A stretch of 64,000 bases of DNA from Cymodocea nodosa (Eukaryota; Streptophyta; Magnoliopsida; Alismatales; Cymodoceaceae): positions 1,322,001 to 1,386,000 of the forward strand of contig JAZBRI010000010.1 in assembly GCA_036874045.1 (NCBI GenBank), read 5' to 3'. The translations under genes and the position numbers were made by a program. This document shows, piece after piece, positions 55,294 through 64,000 of this stretch; positions within the stretch are counted from its first letter, which is position 1, and every line of letters starts with the position of its first letter. The notes below the pieces were generated by a model that searched no databases, was not told the DNA's origin, and saw nothing but the letters and a program-made list of their open reading frames with translations.

Positions 55294-56274
55294 ATTGTAT
55301 TGTTCGTCTACTTGTATATATTTGTATGAAAAATATCTAATTGACTGTAATGTAAACTATTCATATAAATGAATGTATGTTTTTTCAAATGTGTTTGCAT
55401 TTATGTTTGAGAATGATATAATGGATGAACTATCTTGAATATTAAATAGTTGTTTGAACAAGATGCAAGATTGTTTAAAAGATATACAAATTTGCTGAAT
55501 GATAGGATTAAATGCAAGATAACTGGTTAATGCTAGAAAATAGCTGCATGCTGCAAAGTAAAATGTAAATTCTGCATAACATGAAGTGAACTGCAAGTTA
55601 AATATTTATATAATGTTCAGATTTAAATGAGTTTTAATTAGAACATTTCATTAATGACATGTATTTAACTTTATTTAAGTTGACAAAATGTAAGAGAAAA
55701 AAAAAATATAGAAGTTAATATGAGAAGTTTTAGAAATTTGCCAAGTGTTAACTCAACAAAGTAAGTTCGTTGAGTTAACCTTAACTCCACAAGGTCAATA
55801 ATATAATATAAGGTCACTTCGTTGAGTTAACTGTAACTCAACGAAGTTAGTCCGTGGAGTTAGCAGTAGTAACCGAAGCTAGTCTGTTGAGTTAACTATA
55901 ACTCAATGAGGTTAGTTCATGGATTAAGCTAAACGATTATTCTTTTAGCCATGAACAAAACTTCTTGGGTTTAGTGGTTATTGAAATTTAGAATTAGAAG
56001 TGAAACACGTGCCCATAAAAATAGGAACCACACTACACGTTACAAGACACGTTCTTGCAATGAGATTCATTTACTTTATGGATGTACATTATAAATATAG
56101 AATAACATGTTATTTACGAGTTACTAGCACTTTTGAAAGAAAAGAAAATTTGTTGGGGAACTGGAAGGAGAAGCAGTTGATTCAACTTCATTCGTCAACA
56201 ACTATTTACTAAATATAAAGCTTCAGACTGGTATGTAATTAATCTTTTGCTATTTTACTTTATGTTAAGAGTTT
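55294..56274 (+). other. Copy F: spacer before gag, with AACTCAACG array
   Basis: No coding sequence. Positions 55745-55935 hold eight or more AACTCAACG / CGTTGAGTT half-units, including CTTCGTTGAGTTAACTGTAA then CTCAACGAAG (stem of about 14). The downstream 300 bases, with CCATAAAAATAGGAACC and CATTATAAATATAGAA near 56089, are conserved in copies A and E. They may hold a promoter or leader for gag. Confidence 0.7.
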
Positions 56275-57623
56275 ATGAGCACATGGATTCGTTCTCCTAG
56301 CACTAAATGATTAGTAAGAACACCTACACATGATTATTCAACACAGAGACGTACTGAAATATTTTCTGAATTGGACTTTAACGAAATCCTTAAGGGTATA
56401 GTTAACCTTTCTTTAAAAGAGAACGAAGATATGGCTGCTCTAGTAGAGAAACCATTAGGGGAAATTCTGTATCCTGAATTAGTTGATGAACCTTCATGTA
56501 TTCGAATGCCAAACTTTGAAGGAGATAGGTTTGAATTGAAATCTAATTATATCAGCCAATTGCCACAGTTTCATGGATTAGAAAGAGATGATGCCTATTA
56601 TTTCCTTAGAGAATTTAACGAAGTTTGTCAAATGATGAAAATGCCAAACATGAGTATAGATGCTATTAAACTTAGATATATTCCTTTTGCTTTGAAAGAC
56701 ACAGCTAAGAGATGGTTATATACTTTGTTGCCTAATTCAATTTTTGCATAGACTAAATTTTGCTCCGTTTTTTTGGAAAAATATTATCCAGCGCATAAAA
56801 TGATTAAAAAGAAAAAAGAAATATTAATGTGTAGCCAAAAACAGGGAGAATCATTCTGGAAATATTTTGAAAGATTTAAAGATTTATTGACTCAGTGTCC
56901 ACATCATGCAATGAGTAAAGTACAATTAATAGGTATAATTTATGAAGGCATAGATGTTTCAACTAAATCTTTATTAGAATCTACTTGTTAGAATGGATTT
57001 TTAAAACTATGTAGTGAAGAAGCATTGGCATACTTAGAAAACTTTGCAAAAAGAACTACACATTGGGAAAACTCGGCTGAAGCTATTACAAATAAAAGAA
57101 TATTGCCAAGGGAATGCTTGAAATAGATTCAAGCACTATGCTTGAATTTAAATTAACTGAATTAACAAAGAAAATAGAAGAGTTATCATTAAATCAAAAG
57201 TTAGCAGAAAAGAATGCAAATGTTAATGATCTAGATATTGTTTATGCTAGAAACCAAAAAGATAACTTTGGAAATTCTTATAACCCTAATTGGAGAAATC
57301 ACCCGAATCTATCTTGGAGAAACAACAATTTCCAAGGAGGAGAAAATATAAATGACAAAAATATAAGTTATGAAGCTTTAATTGAATAAGGATCTAGAAT
57401 AGAGAAATTAGAAAAGATAATCTAACAATTAAACAATCATCTAGATCTTGTATTTGGAAATGTTGCAATTCAAAATCAAAATATAAATAGAAATATACCC
57501 CTTAGATAGAAGGAATCAATGGAAGTTAGACTTATTGGAGGATTACCAATGCAAGTAGTACCTAACCCTGTCAATAGAACTGTTAATGAAATTGATACCT
57601 CCTCTGGGAGGGTAGCTGAATGA
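56275..57623 (+). pseudogene. Copy F: gag capsid region, downstream of pol
   Basis: ATG 56275 opens MSTWIRSPSTK, then TGA (CAA in copy A), and continues RTPTHDYSTQRRTEIFSEL. Capsid blocks as in A and E: NFEGDRFELKSNYISQLPQF, YYFLREFNEVCQMMKMPNM, LRYIPFALKDTAKRWLYTL, QGESFWKYFERFKDLLTQCP, and LCSEEALAYLENFAKRT. After loss of one G near 57110 come ELTKKIEELSLNQKLAEKN and NSYNPNWRNHPNLSWRNNN. TAG at 56749 replaces Trp and TAG at 56989 replaces Gln. TAG 57507 and TGA 57621 match copies A and E. No CCHC motif in any copy of this ORF. Confidence 0.9.
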
Positions 57624-57843
57624 AACAGTATAATTGAAGTAACTATGTATAATATAATACGTAGAAAAATATAAAAAGAAAAAAATATGTAAGTTTAATT
57701 ATAGTTAGTAGTATCGTAGAGTTATTACTTAACTCAACGAACTTAGTCTGTTGAGTTATGACCTAACTCTACGAGGGTGTGAAGTAGCTATGTTAATTTT
57801 GTCTTTGTTAAATTTTTGTTTATGTTATACAGAATCACAACAG
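57624..57843 (+). repeat. Copy F: gag/F-box spacer with palindrome and splice-acceptor-like tract
   Basis: AACTCAACGAACTTAG then TCTGTTGAGTTATG at 57730-57760 forms a hairpin with one mismatch. TTAAATTTTTGTTTATGTTATACAG (split here as a T-rich tract ending ACAG at 57832) lies 11 bases before the F-box ATG. Confidence 0.7.
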
Positions 57844-58990
57844 ATGGAATTGATGAAATTACCACTAGATGCACTGAGGGAAGTATTGAGTAACCTGTCA
57901 GCTAAAGATCTGTGCAGATTGTGTTGTGTATTAAAGGAAATTAAGGATTGTGTAAGAGAAAAATATTTTCATGGAGTACAAGCTGCAAAAATGACTAAGA
58001 TTAGAGATGGATTTTTATGAAAGTCATTTAATCGTAGACCAATCAGCTATGAATATCTGAATATAGAAGAAACTATTGGAATTCCACCCAATACGTTAGA
58101 AGGAATATATCATATTATGGGAATAGATGAATGATTAATTATATACAGAACCAAACCAAGGTATGCAATTCTGTTACCCATATTTTAATTAGGAATCCTA
58201 TCACAAGAGAAGAATGGAATATAGGAAGGCCTAATAGATATGAAGTACCAATTGAAAATTGTAGGTCAGCTTTAATATTTTCTGATAAAAATTCGACAAT
58301 TCCTGAAAAATTATATTATTGGAGACCAACTAGAAATTGAGATGAAGATTTATGCTTAAGTGTGTATAATTTTCTAAATAGATCTTGGACTGAAAATACT
58401 ATGATATATCTAGGAGAGAAAGCATTAATTAACAGCATACGTGTCATACTTGATGGATATATATATCTAGTCACAGATATATTAGTTGCATTTAGATCTG
58501 ATTTATACATAGTAAGCATAGATAGTTATGATGATGATTTTATAAAAATATTACCTATACCGAGTGAAATAGCTAAACCACCATCTGCAGAATATGATAA
58601 AATTCAATTAGGAATGTGGTATAATGAATATGATGATCCTACTTTATGTCTGATCAGATGGTGGGATGAATTGAGGAAATTTCAAATATGGATTATAAAA
58701 GACCTAAATGAATGGAAGTGGAAAGAGGAATATATTGAAATAGATGTAGAATTAGAAACAACTACACTATCTTGGAACAGAAGAGGATCCCTTTCTACAT
58801 TTCATTTCATTTCATTAACGAAAATACACTTATATTTAGTATTGATAACATACTACAAGTTTACAAGCTAAAAAGAAAAACGATCTGCATTAAAATAGAA
58901 TTAATAGCAAGAAGAATTATGCCTAAAAAGTTTGCTTGGACTGACACGTTTATTTCATTTGTTACTACTTTTCAATCATGTTCTTAAACT
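57844..58990 (+). pseudogene. Copy F: captured F-box protein gene
   Basis: ATG 57844 is followed by F-box LPLDALREVLSNLSAKDLCRLCCVLKEIKDC, then GIPPNTLEGIYHIMG, RNPITREEWNIGRPNRYE, LYYWRPTRN, SVYNFLNRSW, DGYIYLVTDILVAFRSDLYIV-like sequence, PPSAEYDKIQLGMWYNEYDD and LRKFQIWIIKDLNEWKW. The 169-codon stretch 58362-58871 is open. Stops at 58018 and 58339 replace Trp. A frameshift lies near 58180, a small duplication (CATTT repeat) near 58806, and a one-base loss near 58973 removes the hydrophobic tail frame seen in copy A. It is collinear with copies A and E, so it was captured before these copies spread. Confidence 0.85.
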
Positions 58991-60744
58991 GTGATTCTAT
59001 ACGTTTAATGTTGTGTGTATTTTGCATTTATTTTTAGAAAAAAAAAGAAGAGAAAATGAAGAAAAATTTTAGTTTTAGTTTTATTTTATAAAAAAAGAAA
59101 AAAAACAAAATATCAATCCAGTTTATTGGTATCTGTTCTAGGAAACCAACTGGTTTGCTTGTGAGCCACCAAAGGTATAGGAGTTTGAGTTCCACACAAG
59201 ACACTGATTTAACAAGTTATGTTTTGTTGTTAAATGTTATTTTGTTATATATTCTACTATTATTCATGAATGAAAAGTTTTTCAGAATAAAAAATCAGAA
59301 GATATTGAAGGAGATACAAAAAGACAAGGTATATAATTAATTACTTATCCTGAATTTACATTTAAACTCAATTTGTTGAATGAGGTGCTAAGTCAATGAA
59401 ACAAAATTCATGCCTACTACATTTACTGTAAATTCTTTTACATTGAGGACAATGCAAAATGTCGGTATGGAGGGGAGGTAATTAAAGTAACAACCATGTA
59501 ATTTTGTTAATTAAATGAATCAGAAGGATACTACAAAAGTTCTATGGAAATTGAAATTTTTTTTATGAATTTGCTGTAACTATCCGATAATTTAAATTGT
59601 AAAATTTTTAAGGACTGTAACTGCTTGAATGTTATATTTAGAATGTCATATAAGATGCTACAGAATTTTACTATTCATACAAATCTAGATATAGTATCTT
59701 ATGTTTTTGTTGAATTTTATGAGTTTAACAGTTTCACGATTTTAAAAAGAAATTAGAATGCTTAACTGAAACTTAGTAAATTATCTAAAATCTTGAAAGA
59801 GCTTAAATGTTGATTTTTGGATTAAATGAAGTACATATGATCAAGGATACATTTAATTTGATTGATTAAACTTGTAGAATAATTTGTGTAGATCTTATTA
59901 AACTACAGAAAAAGTATAAGCTTATTGATAGGGATTCATATTTTTAGTAAATAATAGAAGCAGGACTATATAAGATTTGTGTTTTATTACATCTGTATTA
60001 ATGAAATATGTACATATACTGTGTTGAAAGGAAAAGAAAAAAAAGAGAGAAAAACTTTGAGAATTTATTGACTTGTTTGATCACAAGCCTTTTGTACTTG
60101 AGTAGATAGGTATGTAAGGATTGTTGACCTGAAAAATGATTCTTTAAATCTGGCAACCTAAGATCCTGATCAGATTCGGGACTGTTGACTGAAAACTCGA
60201 TACATGGGTATACTAGAAAGCTCTTGTATGATTCAAGTTTGTCAAATTAACTTTTAAAGTACAAATATGCATATACTGTTCTGAAAAGATACTTTTGAAT
60301 CGAGTATATTTTATGTTATCTAAAATTGCTGAAATATGAATCTAGAATAGACTTTTGAAGTTGTTTATTTGAGATACAAATCTTTATTTTACTTGTCTTA
60401 ATCATATTGAATGGGATTGTGTTTTGATTCGTATATAGTTGAAATTTATTCTGGAAATCATATTGGAAAATTCAAGATGACAAATGCTGAAAAGAAGAAA
60501 AATGATAATATAATTAACACCTATGTGATGCTGATATATTTTGTATGTAATTTACATATATTCTAAATATATTTGCAGGTTCAAGAGGAGAAAACAAAGT
60601 TAAAATAGATTACTAAAACATACAAAATATCTATATAGTAATCTAATTTATTATTCTGAAGAAAAATGAAGTGAAAAATTAATTCTAGCATTTTAGAAAG
60701 TCCAACTAGTTAGATCTTAGTTTGCTAAGGGACTAGCAAAATTT
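58991..60744 (+). other. Copy F: 3' noncoding region with hairpin
   Basis: A/T-rich. CATTGAGGACAATG hairpin at 59441-59454 and purine tract TATGGAGGGGAGG at 59465-59477. A weak AACTCA / TTGTTGAATGAG pair near 59365. The rest matches 27380-28640 of copy A with small indels, including a 40-base loss near 60290. No ORF beyond chance. Confidence 0.7.
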
Positions 60745-60757
60745 AAGTATGGGGAAG
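60745..60757 (+). promoter_or_regulatory. Copy F: polypurine tract
   Basis: AAGTATGGGGAAG directly before TGTTTAG of the 3' LTR, following the GCTAAGGGACTAGC phrase. Confidence 0.85.
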
Positions 60758-62239
60758 TGTTTAGAATGAAAAAGTGCATAATATTAACGGTTAAATGATG
60801 GTTAATTGCAAAATATTTAGCTTATCATATGAGAATTAAGCCATTATGTTATAATTGCACTATTATAAGCATTAATGAAGGAATTTGCATAATTTCAGGG
60901 AATTAATGTTAATTTAGTACATTTCTGAATTGTCGGTAATTTGCAATCTATGAAATTCTTAAGTATTTGAAATATCCTTTTAGTCCTAAAACTTATTAAG
61001 GACATGTGTTGTGATTTGAAAACCTGATTTAAGTGTGGTTTTATAATATTAAGCATGATCCATTTTATTTGCATATATTTATATCATGTACAAGTGAATA
61101 GTAACAACTCGTTGAGTTAGTGTTCTTTTGTTAAAAGATCACGTGCCAACTCGTTGAGTTACAGGTTTAAGGTATAAAAAGATCACGTGAGAACTCGTTG
61201 AGTTAGCGAGTGAAAACCGTAAGTTATATATCTGAACTCGTTAAGTTAGAATTATAAACGTGTTGAATTTAAACGCTTTATTATGTAACGTGAGATGCAC
61301 AAGTTTAACTCGTTACGTTAGTATAATTGTACGCATTGAGTTACATGAATACACACTAAGGTAATGCATTATGTTAGCAGTTTATTTCTTTATTACACAT
61401 GTTTTATAGTTAAATCAACAAAGTAAGTCCGTTGAGTTATCTATAACTCTACAGACCATTTATTTTCTAATATGCCACTATAGCGGTTATAGAAACAGGA
61501 CATTCAAAGGAAAACCACGATTGCACGTATCATGCAGGAATTCACTCATGGAAGGAAGAAGAAATCACCACCGTTGATATGAATGAAGGAAATCCAACCG
61601 ATCATCTAAGCTGAAGCAGTTACTACTAAGAAATATAAAAGAAAAGGAGAAAAGATGAAGAAAGTGTGTGTGTGCAGAGGTGGAGGACCATGCTAAATGT
61701 AGGCAGCGTCGGAAGTTCCTTAAAGCTCCACACCAACATCACCACCATCACCATAATCACCAACCATCGGAGGTCTATGAGGATACTTTCCTAATGTCGG
61801 GTCGATTCTGAGCCAAACACGATGCCTGACAACCATTGTGAGGAGTGATCGCGTTGCAGGAAGGGAAGCCATTTTCACCAAGCACCGACTCATATCTCAA
61901 GAGATCATAAAACTTCTAGCCTTGGTTTCGGGTTGATGCTAGTATGCTGAAGAGGAGATTATCTTGCAATTCTGGACTCGCAATTCTATAGGGAGAGGAG
62001 ACAGGATTGTAAGTGATTAAGTTTTCAATGGTGTAATTGCGTCGCATGTAGTGACGAAAGTATTTACTGTTGATAGAGATTTTTACATTTCACCTTTCAC
62101 TCATTTTCATGAACATATCAAAACAAAAATATCAAAAACAACAACTTATCTATGTTTACATTTAGTATTTAAGTGTTGTATTGTTTGTTTTGTATTGTGA
62201 TTAATGTTATCATTGTTAGTATTGTGAATGTTTATGTTT
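60758..62239 (+). mobile_element. Copy F: 3' LTR, truncated
   Basis: Starts TGTTTAGAATGAAAAAGTGC. It shares the subfamily indels of the 5' LTR, has the U3 AACTCGTTGAGTTA cluster at 61105-61350 and TATAAAAG at 61634-61641. It ends at about 62239 after ATTGTGAATGTTTATGTTTT, where sequence of the F-box 3' noncoding type begins. About 580 bases of U5 are missing. Confidence 0.85.
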
Positions 62240-62744
62240 TGTATCTAATGTATGTTTTTTATGAAATATAGAAATCTTTTGAATCAAGTATATTTTATGT
62301 TATCTAAGATTACTAAAGTATGAATCTAGATTAGACTTTTGAAGTTGTTTATTTGAAATACAATTCATTATTCTACTTGTTTTAATCATATTGAATTGGA
62401 TTGTGTTTTGATTCGTATGTAGTTGAAATTTATTCTAGAAATCATATTGGAAAATTCAGGATAACAGATGTTTGAAAAGAAAAAAGATGATAATATAATT
62501 AACACCTATATGATGCTAATATATTTTGTATGTAATTTACATATGTTTTAAATATATTTGCAGGTTGAAGAGGAGAAAACAAAGTTAAAACAAATTACTA
62601 AAAAATACAAAATATCTATATAGTAATCTAATTTATTATTTTGAAGAAGAACAAAATGAAGAATTAATTCTAGCAACTTTAGAAAGACCAACTAGTTAGA
62701 TCTTAGTTTGCTAAGGGACTAGCAAAATTTAAGTATGAGGGAAG
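62240..62744 (+). mobile_element. Fragment of another copy: 3' noncoding region and polypurine tract
   Basis: Collinear with about 28160-28652 of copy A (post-F-box region), ending AAGTATGAGGGAAG at 62731-62744. It joins copy F's broken 3' LTR at 62239 with no clean insertion signature, pointing to recombination between copies. Confidence 0.75.
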
Positions 62745-63186
62745 TGTTTAGAATAAAAAAGTGCATAATATTAAAGGTTAAACGATGGTTAATTGCATAA
62801 TATTTAGCTTATCATATAAGAATTAAGTCATTATGTTATAATTGCACTACTATATGCTTTAATGAAAGAATCTGCATAATTTCAAGGAATTAACATTGAT
62901 TAAGTACATTTCTGAACTGTCGGTGAATTACAAGCTTTGAAATTCTTAAGTATCCAAATTTTCTGTTATTTAGGAGAGTTATGTTTTATGTACCAAATAG
63001 TTATGTTTTAAACGAATAGTTTATTATTTCCTAGAATACACGTGTTAAAACCTTAATGCATGATTTAAGTGGATTTTCGATGAGTTATCTGCTAACTATC
63101 TGAAATGCATCTAAGCATCGGATAGTTAAGGTTTGTAAGTATCCGAAATAGTAAATGCTAAAAGAATATTCAGGTACTGTTCGTGT
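62745..63186 (+). mobile_element. LTR fragment, U3 start (plus)
   Basis: Starts TGTTTAGAATAAAAAAGTGC. It carries the longer U3 form with CTATCTGAAATGCATC and TATCCGAAATAG, as in copy E, and stops near 63180 against an inverted LTR. Confidence 0.75.
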
Positions 63187-63204
63187 TTTCCTAGTACTAC
63201 ACTA
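63187..63204 (-). promoter_or_regulatory. Degenerate primer binding site (minus)
   Basis: The minus strand reads TAGTGTAGTACTAGGAAA, next to the LTR end GTTTTTC. Only about half the positions fit the tRNA-Asp complement. Assigned by position beside the LTR end. Confidence 0.4.
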
Positions 63205-64000
63205 GAAAAACTTGGATTTGTTACTTCTATTTTTACGTAGTTAATTTATCTTTATGCCTATTCTTTCTTTTAGAAGTAAACAAACAACCTTTAATACAAT
63301 TTAGATATTAATTCTAATTTGTACTTTAACTGCAAGTGCATAGTGTCTATTGTATTAGTGTGCAAGTACAGGTCGATCCCATAGGGAATTGTTGACGAAT
63401 TTAAGAAATGTTTGATTGTGAACAATTCAAATTTATATTCAACAAGCACTCCGTTGAGTTACAGTTAACTCAACGAACTAAGTTCGTTGAGTTATGGCTA
63501 ACTCAACGGACTATCCTCGTGGACTTAAGTTAACTCCACGAGTCTGTCTCTTCTTTATAATACTACTATTTACAGAAGAATTCGGCCAACCATTGGGCGA
63601 TTCCACAGATTGTAAATAACATCAATTAAGCTCTTTAATGCTAGTTAACATTGGATTTATCATTATGCAATACTAACATTTAGATGATTCAAACAGTAAT
63701 CATTAAAATCTTTAAGTTGTTTTGTACAAACCAATTTCAGTAAACTGTAAAATTAAAACTAACATAAAACAATCATAAAACTGATATAGATAACATTAAT
63801 CACGATACAACACAAACAATACAACACTCAAATACAACATACAAACAAAGATAAATTGTTTTTGGTATTTTTGCTTTTATGTGATGGGCGAAAGGTGAAA
63901 TGTAAAGTAATTTCACTTGACAGTAAATACTTCCGACACTACTTGCAACGCGATTACACCACTGAAAATTGAACCACTTACAATTCTGTCTCCTTGCAAT
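63205..64000 (-). mobile_element. Family LTR, U5 to R part, minus, continues beyond window
   Basis: In reverse complement it matches the end of the copy F 5' LTR: CAAGTTTTTC end, GCACTTGCAGTTAAAGTAC, the GATCGACCTGTACTTGCAC phrase near 63365, AACTC units at 63450-63545, and GCCCAATGGTTGGCCGAATT near 63580. The rest of the LTR lies to the right. Confidence 0.8.
63466..63494 (+). repeat. 29-bp palindrome in LTR U5
   Basis: Arms TAACTCAACGAACT and AGTTCGTTGAGTTA are exact reverse complements around a single central A. A second hairpin half (TAACTCAACGGACT) follows at 63499. Confidence 0.95.

Larger units (their letters stand above)
45629..62239 (+). mobile_element. Copy F: near-complete Athila-lineage element with split gag and F-box gene
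   Basis: 5' LTR 45629-47689, primer site, zinc knuckle-pol frame 47789-52368, inverted-repeat arrays, transposon-protein ORF 53075-55293, gag 56275-57623, F-box 57844-58990, polypurine tract 60745-60757, 3' LTR from 60758 (truncated at 62239). The two LTRs share subfamily indels (TATAAGCATTAATGAAGGAAT, and a deletion after AAGTAT..GAAATATCC), supporting one element. Internal length is about 13 kb. All ORFs carry stops, so it is dead. A target duplication cannot be tested because the 3' LTR end is lost. Confidence 0.8.

Noticed and set aside
56371-56376. Gag start at the TTG before DFNEIL
   Set aside because: An ATG 96 bases upstream is conserved in position in all three copies and gives a matching N-terminal sequence.
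20058-58990. Alternative genetic code with TAG or TAA read as Gln
   Set aside because: At the same positions sister copies carry CAG, CAA or TGG, and Trp codons are hit as well as Gln, including changes to TGA. Decay by C to T change explains all of them.
57844-58990. F-box ORF as a diverged envelope protein
   Set aside because: It has a clear N-terminal F-box and no signal peptide. The only hydrophobic run is at the extreme C terminus of one copy, and the middle is of F-box partner type.

Overview
This window is a repeat-rich, AT-rich stretch of a flowering-plant nuclear genome. The evidence is plant-type PIF/Harbinger transposase and Myb/SANT-like remnants, an L1-like LINE, a fragment resembling plant TRAUCO/ASH2, and several Ty3/gypsy retrotransposons of the Athila lineage. 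I see no intact host gene, no tRNA or rRNA gene and no CRISPR array. Every sizeable reading frame carries stops or frameshifts. Many of these are the change expected from deamination of methylated cytosine (CAG/CAA to TAG/TAA, TGG to TAG/TGA).

Layout. 1-3.9 kb: an acidic reading frame cut by the window edge, a decayed Harbinger pair (Myb/SANT-like gene plus DDE transposase), and a SPRY-domain pseudogene. 4.4-9.8 kb: one L1-like LINE on the minus strand, split by a 2.69-kb solo LTR (6057-8742) with a 5-bp target duplication (ACTAA). Removing the insert restores the LINE frame exactly. 9.8-11.8 kb: nothing I recognise beyond an imperfect tandem duplication and a G16 run. 11.8-64 kb: nested, broken copies of one Athila-lineage family, named here C (11.8-12.4), D (minus, 13.8-19.0), A (19.0-30.5), B (32.2-37.8), E (41.9-45.6) and F (45.6-62.2). 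A fragment of a second Athila-like family lies on the minus strand at 37.8-41.9. More LTR pieces, some inverted, sit between the copies and at the right edge.

The unusual element. Copy F is the only one with all modules. Its order is LTR, tRNA-Asp-type primer site, ATG-CCHC zinc knuckle-protease-RT-RNase H-integrase, two kinds of short inverted-repeat arrays, a 'putative plant transposon protein' ORF, another array, the capsid part of gag, another array, an F-box protein gene, 3' noncoding DNA, polypurine tract, LTR. The capsid gag therefore lies downstream of pol and is separated from its zinc knuckle, which starts the pol frame directly after the leader. Copies A and E repeat the gag-F-box order. 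Copy D repeats the LTR-primer site-zinc knuckle order. The split gag, the captured F-box gene and the module-bounding palindromes thus look like properties of the family, not one accident.

How it may have worked (inference). The genomic RNA would be translated into the zinc-knuckle-pol polyprotein. The 3' ORFs (transposon-protein ORF, capsid gag, F-box protein) would need spliced or internally initiated RNAs. A splice-donor-like site lies just after the primer site in copies D and F. A pyrimidine-rich tract ending in AG lies 11-15 bases before the F-box ATG in all three F-box copies. The inverted-repeat arrays sit at almost every module boundary, and several rearrangement breakpoints fall in them, so they may have driven the module shuffling.
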